NCBI GenBank assembly: GCA_030180075.1
Contig: JASNJN010000010.1
Location: 1 to 49,075, forward strand
Direction: 5' to 3'
From: Mikrocytos mackini
Lineage: Eukaryota; Endomyxa; Ascetosporea; Mikrocytida; Mikrocytiidae
DNA length: 49,075 nucleotides
Position numbers and translations under genes: made by a program. Below, in pieces: positions 19,832 through 29,410 of the stretch. Each line of letters opens with the position of its first letter. Within the stretch, counting starts at the first letter, position 1. Under the pieces are notes generated by a model, which saw nothing but the letters and a program-made list of their open reading frames with translations, was not told the origin of the DNA and made no database searches.

Positions 19832-20394
19832 ATATTATATTAATTCAATAATGCACATTCTTTCGTTGTTCATTATATGATAAATTAAAAAACACTTTCC
19901 GAAGGAATCTGGAAAAATGTGACACATTTTTTACCTTAAAATCGTTAATTTTAGATTCATTATTATTTAATAACTGTTTATTACCACTTTCTAGTTATAT
20001 TTCATGTGTTTTAGAGTCAATATAAGATTTTGAAATTTTACTCAAACCCCTATTTTCGATCAAAAATCAAACATATTGTATAACACTGTTGTATGAAACC
20101 ATAGTATATTTACCAAGATCATACATACCCTATAGATGGTATTCTGTTTTTTAAAAGTAAAATTTTAACATGCAATGATCGTATACCAACAACCACGCGA
20201 AGCGCTTTAAAACGTCAATTATATCATGTTAATTCAGACTCATACGTGCACCAAGTTAATTGAAATGGATTTCATTTCCGTAACAAAGACACAGGCGCAG
20301 ACAACAAGAAAGAAAAGGAAAGTAACACAGACAAAACATAAAGCCAACAAACAACAGATCATGGAAAGGAATAGAAACCGACACAAATACAAAC

Positions 20395-20850
20395 AACGGA
20401 AAGGAAAGAAAAGGAAACTAAGATATGTACAATAAACACGAAGATTAAGTCAGATAAAGTTAAAACAACACACGAAAAGAACATAAAAGAAAAGAAACAG
20501 AAACCGACAACGAAAAGTCACGTACAACATCAAAGAATATATACAGGAAGCGGGTAACCAAAAAAGGAAAAGAGCAAAAACAAAAACAAAAACAGAAATC
20601 GACATCGAAAAGACACATACAACATCAAAGAATAGAAACAGAAACTTACAACGGAAAGACATAGACAACATCAAAGAATCGATGAGAAAATAAACATAAA
20701 ACAGACAAAAAAGAAAATGAAGTAAAAACGGACACATATGACGAAAAGACACAAACAACACCAAAGAAAAGAAACCTACACAGCACAGACTCAAATAAAT
20801 ACATAACTAGCCAAACGACAACAGAGAACAAAGTTGAAAAGAAATAGATT
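20395..20850. repeat. Imperfect minisatellite inside the foldback-like element, left
   Basis: Repeated AAAGACA...ACAACATCAAAGAA units, strongly purine-skewed on the plus strand. Confidence 0.6.
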
Positions 20851-21434
20851 TAATAACTCAGAATGTTACATACTCACAATAAACTCCTATTATATTGTTA
20901 CTTATTAAATCTAAACATACAACTCAAATTATTACAAACAATTAAATAATTAGTCACATAATTTCTATTATTTGCGGTCTCGATAGTTGTCTTCATAATT
21001 CACAATCTAATAATAAAACCCTTGACAGGAATACAAATGTTAATATCATATGAAGTAGTACAATAATTTATTAATTAGTGTTCATTATTTACAGATACTT
21101 TGAAACTTTAAAAGACTGAATATATAAAGAACAAATAATTAATGTAAAATAAATCTGTTATATTTTATTTTCCTAAACATCTTTAATATTATAAATCAAT
21201 TATTTATCAAAATCAGTTAACATTTTAAAATAAAATTAATTGTTTAAAATTTTTTAATTAAACAGTAATAGGGATCAATGTAATTTTACTATTCAATAAA
21301 GGATTTTTGTTTTGAGGATTAGATAAAATAATTTTCAGACATTTAAAATCTTGATTGTATTTATCAAATATTTATTTATCTTAAATAAGCTTATATAAAT
21401 AGAGATTTTTAGAACATGTAACGTTCTTGATCAT

Positions 21435-21963
21435 TTCATGAGTTTCTTTCCATCTAGCCTCTTTGTATTAGTCTTAGTTTTTTGTATAACGCGTTATTTC
21501 CCTTTTGTATTTGTCTATGGATGTGTTCCTTATCTTTTGTTCATTCTTTTCCTTTTTCGATATCGTATTTGTTTCCCACTACTTTTTGTCCTTGTATTCC
21601 TTTTGTATTTGACTATGAATGTGTTCCTTATCTTTTGTTCATTCTTTTCCTTTTCCGATGTCGTCTTTGTTTCCCGCTACCTTTTATCCTTGTTGTTATT
21701 TATGTATTTGGCCCTGCCTGTGCTCTTTATCTTGTGTTTCTTCTCCTTATCCGATGTTGTCTTTGTTTCCTGTTGTGTTTTCCTTGTTGTTGGCTTTATG
21801 TTTTGTCTGTGTCTGTGTTCTTTCTTTTCCTTCCCAGATGTTGTCTTTGTTGGCTTTGTGTCTGTGTCCCTTTTTTCGTCCCCCGACGTTGGCTTTATGT
21901 TTTGTTTGTGTATGTGTTGCTTCTTTTCCTTCCCAGATGTTGTCTATGTTGGCTTTATGTTGT
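21435..21963. repeat. Imperfect minisatellite inside the foldback-like element, right
   Basis: Units of about 57-70 bp containing GATGTTGTCTTTGTTGGCTT and TTTTCCTTCCC, pyrimidine-skewed. They are the inverse counterpart of the left minisatellite. Overlapping open frames of 126-226 codons here are three readings of one repeat and are not genes. Confidence 0.65.
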
Positions 21964-22477
21964 GTTTGTATTTGTGTCTGTTTCTATTCCTTTCCATGAT
22001 CTGTTGTTTGTTGGCTTTATGTTTTGTCTGTGTTACTTTCCTTTTCTTTCTTGTTGTCTGCGCCTGTGTCTTTGTTGCGGAAATGAAATCCATTTCAATT
22101 AACTTGGTGCACGTATGAGTCTGAATTAACATGATATAATTGACGTTTTAAAGCGCTTCGCGTGGTTGTTGGTATACGATCATTGCATGTTAAAATTTTA
22201 CTTTTAAAAAACAGAATACCATCTATAGGGTATGTATGATCTTGGTAAATATACTATGGTTTCATACAACAGTGTTATACAATATGTTTGATTTTTGATC
22301 GAAAATAGGGGTTTGAGTAAAATTTCAAAATCTCACCCCAAAATCTTATATTGACTCTAAAACACATGAAATATAACTAGAAAGTGGTAATAAACAGTTA
22401 TTAAATAATAATGAATCTAAAATTAACGATTTTAAGGTAAAAAATGTGTCATATTTTTCCAGATTCCTTCGGAAAGT

Positions 22478-22984
22478 ATATAAATCCATGCGCCCCTTTT
22501 CTCTATTTAAGCTATAGATACTCGGTGAGATTCTTTTGGGTTAAGGACAAAAGTTTAGAAGTTAACTTTTTGTTTTGTGAATAAACCTTTCATCGATCTG
22601 TCATGCCCTGACTAACTTAATACCAGGCAAATGGACTTTAAATAGTGTTTTGAAGTGAGCTTGCCGTTTGTAAACTTTCCCTGGGTCCATGTCACCCAGT
22701 CAGTTTTACGTAGGGTTTCCCATGCCCGGTTCCGGGTAATTGCAGTAATATGTCATTTTAAGTACTCTTATTCTACAAAAACTTCTGAAAATCGTTATAT
22801 GTGTTTATCTCGACGAGATCAATATTTTAAACCAAATTGCAACATTTTATTTTCTATATTTTATATATATTTTGACATTATAAAATTTTTTCTAAAAACA
22901 AATTTTCAACTATCCGGGTATCGGGTAATTGAAATTTAAGTCGAATATAACCATATTTTTTTTAATACCATAAATTAAAGGTTG
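22478..22984. other. Unassigned stretch between two elements
   Basis: It contains CTATTTAAG near 22502 and GTGAATAAACC near 22577, a TATA-like and polyadenylation-like pair spaced as in a small solo LTR, but no repeat partner is seen in the window. No gene recognised. Confidence 0.3.
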
Positions 22985-23948
22985 AATTGAAAAATGCCAC
23001 AAAAATTGAAAAATGCCACAAATTTTCGGTTTTGATTGCCCCGGAAAATAGCCATGCTCAGAAAAATTTTTTTTTAAAAAACAACAAATTATTTTTCGGG
23101 CAAAAATTTTATGGAAAAACGCTTCCAAAAATTTTTCCCCCAAAAAATTAATATTTTTTTCCATTCTCAAAAAAAAAATTTCGGTCATGAAAAAAAATTT
23201 TTTGACCAAAAACACGTTTTTATCACTTTTTCAACATTTTTGGAAAAAAAAATTTTTGGATTTTCAAGGGGGTGCGTGCATCAAGGAAATTTTCAAAAAA
23301 GTTGAAGTTCAAAAACACAAAAATTTTTGAGAATTTTTTTTGGAAATTTTTTTAACACGTGTATTTTCAAGAGATCTACAAAAACAAACTTTTAAAAAAT
23401 TTTGAAAATATTATGATCGATTCAATATTAAAAATTAAATNATGGTGTATTATACACCTATTCCTGAGGTATCAATACAGCGAATATTTTTCGGNATTTT
23501 TTTTTCAAAATGCTTTTTCTTTGAGATCATGCTTTTANAAGGTTCTAAAAAAATTTTTGAAAAAAATTTCGGGTTNATTTAGTAAAATNTTTGANGTGAC
23601 TTTTNGACCAAAAATATAAAATTTCAAAAAAAATTCAAAAAAATTTTTTTTTCNAAAATGTTTNAAAAATGATAAAAACATGTTTTTGGGCAATAAAAAA
23701 GTTTTGTTGGGTTGNAAAAATTTTTTTTGANAATGGAAAATAATACTAATTTTCTGAGATAAAAAATGTTAGATAATATTTTCCCATAAATTTATTGCCT
23801 GAAAAACAAATTTGCTGTTTTCAAAAATTTTTTTCTGAGCATGGTTATTTTCTGGGACAATCAAAACGCCAAATTTGTGCTATTTTTCAATTTTGTGGCA
23901 TTTTTCAATTTTTGTGGCGTTTTTCAATTTTTGTGGCATTTTTCAATT
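22985..23948. mobile_element. 0.96-kb element with inverted arrays of GCCACAAAAATTGAAAAAT
   Basis: Left end 22985 onward and right end up to 23948 are inverted copies. Each begins AATTGAAAAATGCC and carries a 19-20-bp unit GCCACAAAAATTGAAAAAT, two copies on the left and about four on the right. Each continues into a matching segment (GGAAAATAGCCATGCTCAG on the left; its inverse CTGAGCATGGTTATTTTCTG on the right). The interior is low-complexity A/T runs with scattered undetermined bases between 23442 and 23731. No coding capacity. Its right edge cuts into a hAT transposase gene and supplies that gene's present stop codon. Confidence 0.75.
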
Positions 23949-24356
23949 GAGCCGGTAATCCTTGGCTAAATGTGCAATCAACGCTTTAAAATGTTCATTT
24001 TCTACTTGCCTAAATGATATATTGCCTGAAATTATGTAATTTGTAACTAAAATGTCTATTTTATCTTTTCTATTCATTGTTTTTTCTATTAGATGCTGTA
24101 GTATCTTGGGTTGCTCGAAAGGTTCTATTGAGTTTGAGTTTAGAGTGATTTGATTGTTATGATCCTTTATTGGATGTAACAACGTGACATCTTTTGTCTT
24201 AGTGCACTCTTTAGCATGCGTTTTCATGCGCTCGACTTTTGGTGCTCGAATGGCACCACAATGTGAACATTTTACTTTCTTATTTCCATTTTGAAATATT
24301 TCAACAAATGATTTCCATATTGGATCTCTTGGGCGTCCTCCCATGTTGTTCACCAT
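23943..24356 (-). pseudogene. hAT-type transposase, N-terminal fragment with BED zinc finger
   Basis: 137 codons. Residues 5-55 form a BED-type zinc finger: GRPRDPIWKSFVEI, then CSHC and HAKEC as the metal ligands. Residues about 95-130 match the start of hAT transposases (YIISGNISFRQVENEHFKAL). The frame then runs into the edge of the 22985-23948 element, whose AATTGA end provides the stop, so the catalytic part is missing. The start ATG follows an AAATTTTAAATTTTT motif like that of host genes. It is the coding part of the hAT element whose 5' tip lies near 24715. Confidence 0.8.
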
Positions 24357-24715
24357 AAAATTAAAAATTTAAAATTTTGAGTTTTATCTATTATTAATAT
24401 TGATGATAGCGACTCATATAGATTATTAGCATGTGGTTTCTTGTTGTAATAGCACTTATCGATTTGGGTATGATTTTATTAATAAAAATATTTTTTTATA
24501 ATTTGTATCCTAATGGGTGCAGGAACCAGAATATATGTTTTCATAATATAATTAATATTACTTTGTATTATCCGGGTATAATGCATCCATATTTATGAAA
24601 TATCTGGTTTAATCCAAAATTTAGATATAAACCAGGGCTAAAGGTATTGACCAGGACAGATTATACCGGATTAAACTGGTCGGATTAAACCGGGCGGTTT
24701 AATCCGACCAACCCT
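23949..24715 (-). mobile_element. 5' part of a hAT transposon
   Basis: Reading the minus strand from 24715, the sequence starts CAGGGTTGGTCGGATTAAAC, and CAGGG is a common hAT tip. About 360 bp further in, the BED-type transposase starts. The tip carries a perfect 15-bp stem with a 4-base loop (24677-24691/24696-24710, TGGTCGGATTAAACC). The other end is not found, because the element is cut at 23948. The tip differs from that of the MITE at 1746-2250, so this is a different hAT family. Confidence 0.6.
24357..24380 (-). promoter_or_regulatory. AAATTT-type motif before the hAT transposase start
   Basis: TTAAAAATTTAAAATTTTGAG within 30 bp of the ATG, the same type as in front of NAC-alpha and ThrRS. 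Confidence 0.4.
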
Positions 24716-25006
24716 GTGTATATCTGAAGTTTATATTATTATATTTTCATTATTTTCATGTTTCACGATTTGTTGAGAATTTTTAGCGATTTTGGGTTCG
24801 GGCGGTCGGATCGGTTATTCTCATGTCTGTTTTAAACAACAAGAAGATAATGGGTATAAGATAGCTAAGTTTAAAAAATAAAATTTAATTTTTGTCAAAA
24901 ACAAAAGTTCTAGACCGAGGTTATCTACCATCACACTAAGTTCAAGACTACAACAAACCCTTTCCGTGCTGTTTGATAACATATAGTAACATATCAATCT
25001 AATCAA

Positions 25007-25591
25007 ATGAAGTTGATTTTTGTCACTGGAAATGAGAAAAAACTTGAAGAAACACGAGCTATGCTTGTAGGACACGAAATTGTTTCTTATAAGCTTGATT
25101 TAGAAGAATTGCAAGGCACAAGGGAAGAAATATCAAAGAGGAAGTGTCAAATTGCATTCAATAGGATAAAAGAATCGGGTAAGTTCGATGATCTAGATTC
25201 ATGTCTCGTTTTGATTGAGGATTCAAGTTTCTACGTCGATGAATACTTCCCTCTTCCTGGGGTATACGTAAAAGAATTCCTTAAATTAGAGCCAGCGAAG
25301 TTCCTTGAAATGTTTAGCCACGGTAAAAACAGGTCTGTAACTGCATATTGTTCATTTGCAATCAGCAATGGGAAACATATTAGAATTATAGAGGGATGCC
25401 TAAAAGGGAAACTTGTTGAAGAAGCACGTGGAAACAGAGGGTTTGGATGGGACCCATATTTAATTCCAGTTAATGAGACTATTACTGTTGCAGAAATGAG
25501 CTTCGCCAAAAAGAATTCCATTTCACAAAGATGTGCTGCTGTTAAAAAACTAAAAACTGTTCTGGAAAACCCTTCGAATATATTTAAATAA
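25007..25591 (+). CDS. HAM1: Inosine triphosphate pyrophosphatase (HAM1/ITPA)
   Basis: 194 aa, the usual length. It hydrolyses ITP, dITP and XTP to the monophosphate and pyrophosphate, keeping deaminated purines out of DNA and RNA; cytosolic. Visible motifs: TGNEKK (residues 7-12) for triphosphate binding, GTREEISKRK (37-46), the acidic metal site IEDSSF (70-75), LPGVYVKEFL (83-92, compare human LPGPYIKWFL), GFGWDP (145-150) and SQR (173-175) near the end. The ATG at 25007 puts TGN at the expected place. It is followed on the same strand after 209 bp by the PI3-kinase gene. Confidence 0.95.
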   Translation: MKLIFVTGNEKKLEETRAMLVGHEIVSYKLDLEELQGTREEISKRKCQIAFNRIKESGKFDDLDSCLVLIEDSSFYVDEYFPLPGVYVKEFLKLEPAKFLEMFSHGKNRSVTAYCSFAISNGKHIRIIEGCLKGKLVEEARGNRGFGWDPYLIPVNETITVAEMSFAKKNSISQRCAAVKKLKTVLENPSNIFK

Positions 25592-25768
25592 ATGAATAAA
25601 TGTTTATTTGCGATGCTATGTTGTACGGATGTTGATATTACGTTTTGAATTCAAATCCAATGGGATATATTCTTTTGTAAACTCTCTCAGCTTCTTGCTA
25701 GAGTCTAACAGACAACAAACGCATTATAAGAGCACGGGTTGTCTGTAGTTTCGTTAAAAAGAAAACAA

Positions 25769-25787
25769 AAATTTAGAATTTTAAAGT
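25769..25787 (+). promoter_or_regulatory. AAATTT-type motif upstream of the PI3-kinase
   Basis: AAAAATTTAGAATTTTAAA ends 14 bp before the start codon; similar to the start-adjacent motifs elsewhere in the window. Confidence 0.45.
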
Positions 25788-25800
25788 TGTCAATTATTCT

Positions 25801-28800
25801 ATGACTGAAGAAAACGGTAAGCAAGAACATTTTACAACTACCAATAGACAGGGAGAAATATCATCTTTACTTGCAGACTTGACTGTGTCGGAAGAATCAT
25901 TTGTGAACAAAGAAGACATAAAAACCAGACTGTCAAAGAATTCTTATGAAATCCAAGGGAAACTTGATACGCTTATGGATTCAATAAAGACAATAATGGA
26001 CACTAATAGCGCTGCTTCAAACATAAGTTCCGAGCTAACACAGGCGATGAACCACCTTGAAAGCGCAAATCGGTACTTGCTCAGTCCATCGAAGACAAAC
26101 AAAAACTACGTGTGGAAAACAAATGACATCCATCATATTATCGCAGAAAGCGGCATGGAAATTAAAGACGACAAGAAAACGGTGTTGAATGAAATAAACT
26201 GTTACCGTGCCCATAGATACTTCAAAAAGTTCCCTCACCTTAATGTTAAGAAACTTCTTTATCCAGAATTTTACTCTGAGGTAGAAGGAAATTACTATAA
26301 TAATTTACTAGACTCGCAGCCCGACTTCTTCGATGTGAATTCATCGGACAAAACTTCGGATGATTCTGAAGACAAAAGCAAGGAACATTCGTTCAACGAG
26401 TTCGGGAAAAGGACATCAATGGGTGGAGAGACTCCAACAGCAGACACAGTGTCTTCAATGAACGACGAAAGTTATGCGAATGCCTTAATAATATACGGGA
26501 GCGCATTGGCACAGGTAAAAATATCTCTTATGATTGAGGTTTCAGAGTTCATGGAAGAAATAACGAAACAATTAGCAATTCTTGGAACTAAGCTATCATC
26601 AAAACAGAAAGAAAATATGACCCTCAAAGCTGTTGGTTCTGTAAGTTACATTTATACCAAATCCAATAAGCTATTGGGCTATAGTTATATAGTTGATCAG
26701 TTACTAGAGTGTAAGGAGCTCGTGTTTGAACTCATAGCAGGAGACGACGTCGAGAAGAACATGATAAATAACAAGATAGTGTCAATTAATAAGAAGGCAT
26801 TTTTGAACTATAAAGAAATGGTAGTGCCAGAACTCGTTGCTTTCATTGAAGAGAAGCTATTTTTCAGGGACGACAAACGGACGATTGAGGACGAACTAGA
26901 AACAAAAATGAATATGGAAAACAACAACATTCTATCTGATTTGTTTTCGTATGAGAATTCAACACTAGAAGACACAGACTTCGATTTTTCAGACAGAAGG
27001 AATAAATCTTTTAATTTAGATAACTTAAACAAAATATCGGATATTTCAGAGAAGTGCGCAGATTATTTGAAAAGGAAAACCGTCCCCACTTCATCTGTAC
27101 AGGACAGATACAGAATCAGGATACTCTCTATTCAGAAGATGCTAACCGATTTCAAGACTCCTTCAAAATCACTTTTGAGCTACGTGGCAAAATTATTCAT
27201 ACATGTGTTCATTTTCTACGGTAACACACAGGTGCACCAGTCAGTCACACATACGAGACAGATCATTTTTGGGCTTGAGAACAGATGGGATGAATTTGTA
27301 GAATTCCCTTGCCCGGAAATGATTACAGTGCCCTCTCTTCCGTCTGAGGCTAGAATATGCTTCTTACTGTGCGGCCAAACGAGCTCACATAGCACTTATG
27401 TCCTTTCGTTTGGAATTATGCCCGTCTTTGACTTCAACAATATACTTGTGATGGGAGTACAGAGAGTTAAACTTAGGAACTTCACAAACAATGAGCTTAT
27501 TAGTCTTCAGTCATTAAACCTTGGATATATCTTCAGAAGTACTCCTTCAAACAGGTTTGGAGACGAAGACGAATCGCACTGCTTAGTGGTCGAATTTCCA
27601 ACGTACAAATACAACCTAGAATTTTTCTCTGAATATAGTTACAATGACTTCAAATGGGAAGACCACCCCTATCCTCATCCTCCTATTTCTAAAAATACAA
27701 GGAAAAACCTCAAGGACGTTCTCACTTGCATGGAACCCATAGATACGATAAGCTACGCGAACAAAATTAAGACATGGGAGCATGTAGACGAATTAAAGTA
27801 CTACCCTTCCCTACTTCCTGTTTTTCTTCTCTCTGTGAACTGGGTAGATAGAACACAAAGAGAGAAAGCTTACCATATTCTAAAATCGTGGCAAAGGGTA
27901 GATAACAAATTTGATGCTCTTGAACTTCTTGACTTTAAATATCCCGATACGATAGTCAGGAAGTTTGCAGTCGAATCTTTGCGGGAATTGGAAGATATTG
28001 AGCTCAGAATTATATTACCACAACTAGTCCAGGCACTTAAATTCGAAAACAACCATGACAACACGCTCTCCGATTTTCTTCTCGAAAGGGGGGTTAGAAG
28101 CCCATATTCCATCGGCTATTACTTGTTCTGGCAATTTAAGATTTCTAGTGAAGCGCCAAGTTGTGAACTAAGATTCAAACTGTATGTCGAAGACTTGCTT
28201 TATCATCTTGGTTTCCATGCTCGGGCTATATATGCCCAGACAATAGTTACAGCTCATCTACAATCACTCGCGGAATTTGTTGTTAATGCCAAACAAATAA
28301 AAAAGAGAGAAGAAAAGGCAATAATTTTCCAACTTAGGGAACGTTTAAGGACGATGAATACCAATTTGTTTGAGCCCAACAAATTCCTACCACTACCCGC
28401 TATACCCAGTATAGAAACATCAAAATTTATTGTGGAGAAATGCAAATTTATGGGCTCTAAGAAGTCGCCCCTTTTCTTAACCATGGACAATATAGACCCT
28501 AACGCGCTCCCAAAGTCCATAATCTACAAAATAGGAGATGACCTCAGACAGGATGAGCTCACTATTTCGTTCTTCAACTTTTTGGATTATATTTGGAGAG
28601 CAGATGGCCTCAATCTTTCATTACTCAAATATAGAACACTTCCTACCGGTTTAAAAAGCGGAATGATCGAAGTCGTTGAAAAATCCGAGACATTGAGTGA
28701 TATACAGCAAAAATACGGAGGCGGTGCAATGGGTGCTCTGAAATCCACTCCACTCATGTTGTATTTGAAAATGCACAATAGAACGCCCGCGCTGTATGCC

Positions 28801-29322
28801 AAATCGATAGAGAGATTCATAACATCTTGTGCGGGCTACGTCATCGCGACCTATATTTTAGGTGTAGGCGACAGACATGCAGGAAATATAATGTTAACCA
28901 ACAAAGGGGTTCTATTCCATATCGACTTTGGTCATTTCTTGGGAAACTTTAAGAAAAAGTTTGGCTTTAATAGAGAGAGATCAGCATTTGTAATGACTAA
29001 AGACATGGCATTTCTGATGGGAGGGGTCAAATATAAGAAAAGTGTGCATTGGTTCAAATTCCAGAGTTTATGTATGAAGGCCTTGTTATCATGCAGAAAG
29101 AGAGGGCATTTAATAATTTGTATGTTCAAAATGATGGTCGACGCAGGACTACCGGAGTTATCTGAAGACGCAGACCTCAGTTATCTAAAAGAAATGCTCT
29201 GTTTGGACATGGACGAGAAAAATGCTTTAAAAACTTTCAACAGACAACTTGAAAGAAGCATCTCCAATGTTTGGAGGACTGTAGATAACTATATCCACAA
29301 CTTGAAACATGGGACAAAATAA
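25801..29322 (+). CDS. Phosphatidylinositol 3-kinase catalytic subunit, class I-like
   Basis: 1173 aa. It phosphorylates the 3-OH of phosphoinositides at membranes. Residues 1-430 are lineage-specific, with a Ser/Asp-rich linker near 185-215; no adaptor- or Ras-binding domain could be recognised. C2 domain about 435-615 (NRWDEFVEFP, LPSEARICFLLCG), helical domain about 640-800 (LLDFKYPDTIVRKFAVESL), kinase about 870-1170. Catalytic residues: Lys910 in IIYKIGDDLRQDELT, DRHAGN 1024-1029, and DFG at 1042-1044. The activation loop, DFGHFLGNFKKKFGFNRER, is of the p110 type with its basic KKKFGxxRER box rather than the VPS34 type, and the whole C-terminal 600 residues align with human PIK3CA without large gaps. 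I infer class I or II, able in principle to use PI(4,5)P2. No regulatory subunit seen. Confidence 0.93.
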   Translation: MTEENGKQEHFTTTNRQGEISSLLADLTVSEESFVNKEDIKTRLSKNSYEIQGKLDTLMDSIKTIMDTNSAASNISSELTQAMNHLESANRYLLSPSKTNKNYVWKTNDIHHIIAESGMEIKDDKKTVLNEINCYRAHRYFKKFPHLNVKKLLYPEFYSEVEGNYYNNLLDSQPDFFDVNSSDKTSDDSEDKSKEHSFNEFGKRTSMGGETPTADTVSSMNDESYANALIIYGSALAQVKISLMIEVSEFMEEITKQLAILGTKLSSKQKENMTLKAVGSVSYIYTKSNKLLGYSYIVDQLLECKELVFELIAGDDVEKNMINNKIVSINKKAFLNYKEMVVPELVAFIEEKLFFRDDKRTIEDELETKMNMENNNILSDLFSYENSTLEDTDFDFSDRRNKSFNLDNLNKISDISEKCADYLKRKTVPTSSVQDRYRIRILSIQKMLTDFKTPSKSLLSYVAKLFIHVFIFYGNTQVHQSVTHTRQIIFGLENRWDEFVEFPCPEMITVPSLPSEARICFLLCGQTSSHSTYVLSFGIMPVFDFNNILVMGVQRVKLRNFTNNELISLQSLNLGYIFRSTPSNRFGDEDESHCLVVEFPTYKYNLEFFSEYSYNDFKWEDHPYPHPPISKNTRKNLKDVLTCMEPIDTISYANKIKTWEHVDELKYYPSLLPVFLLSVNWVDRTQREKAYHILKSWQRVDNKFDALELLDFKYPDTIVRKFAVESLRELEDIELRIILPQLVQALKFENNHDNTLSDFLLERGVRSPYSIGYYLFWQFKISSEAPSCELRFKLYVEDLLYHLGFHARAIYAQTIVTAHLQSLAEFVVNAKQIKKREEKAIIFQLRERLRTMNTNLFEPNKFLPLPAIPSIETSKFIVEKCKFMGSKKSPLFLTMDNIDPNALPKSIIYKIGDDLRQDELTISFFNFLDYIWRADGLNLSLLKYRTLPTGLKSGMIEVVEKSETLSDIQQKYGGGAMGALKSTPLMLYLKMHNRTPALYAKSIERFITSCAGYVIATYILGVGDRHAGNIMLTNKGVLFHIDFGHFLGNFKKKFGFNRERSAFVMTKDMAFLMGGVKYKKSVHWFKFQSLCMKALLSCRKRGHLIICMFKMMVDAGLPELSEDADLSYLKEMLCLDMDEKNALKTFNRQLERSISNVWRTVDNYIHNLKHGTK

Positions 29323-29410
29323 ACCTCAATTTACTATAAATAATTTACTTTTTGTACTCAAAACCAAGTAAAGTTCCTACATATAACAATCGAGAAAACT
29401 GATTAAATTA

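Larger units (their letters stand above)
19894..22477. mobile_element. Foldback-like DNA element with 0.5-kb inverted ends
   Basis: The arms 19894-20394 and 21964-22477 are inverted copies that differ by a 13-bp indel and a few substitutions, starting ACTTTCCGAAGGAATCTGG. Inward of the arms both sides turn into imperfect repeats of about 30-60 bp (AACATCAAAGAA units on the left; ACAAAACATAAAGCCAACAAAG-like units read in reverse on the right), so open frames there are repeat artefacts. The core (about 20.85-21.43 kb) is AT-rich and without a gene. Long inverted ends carrying internal satellite repeats are the Foldback/Galileo plan. No clear target duplication; a non-autonomous copy of unknown superfamily. 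Confidence 0.75.

Noticed and set aside
21438-22118. Overlapping frames of 226, 206 and 126 codons
   Set aside because: Three readings of the same pyrimidine-rich minisatellite in the foldback-like element; repetitive Cys/Phe/Leu peptides with no domain.
22910-23215. 101-codon minus-strand frame across the left edge of the 22985-23948 element
   Set aside because: It consists of Phe/Lys runs from A/T homopolymers and element repeats.
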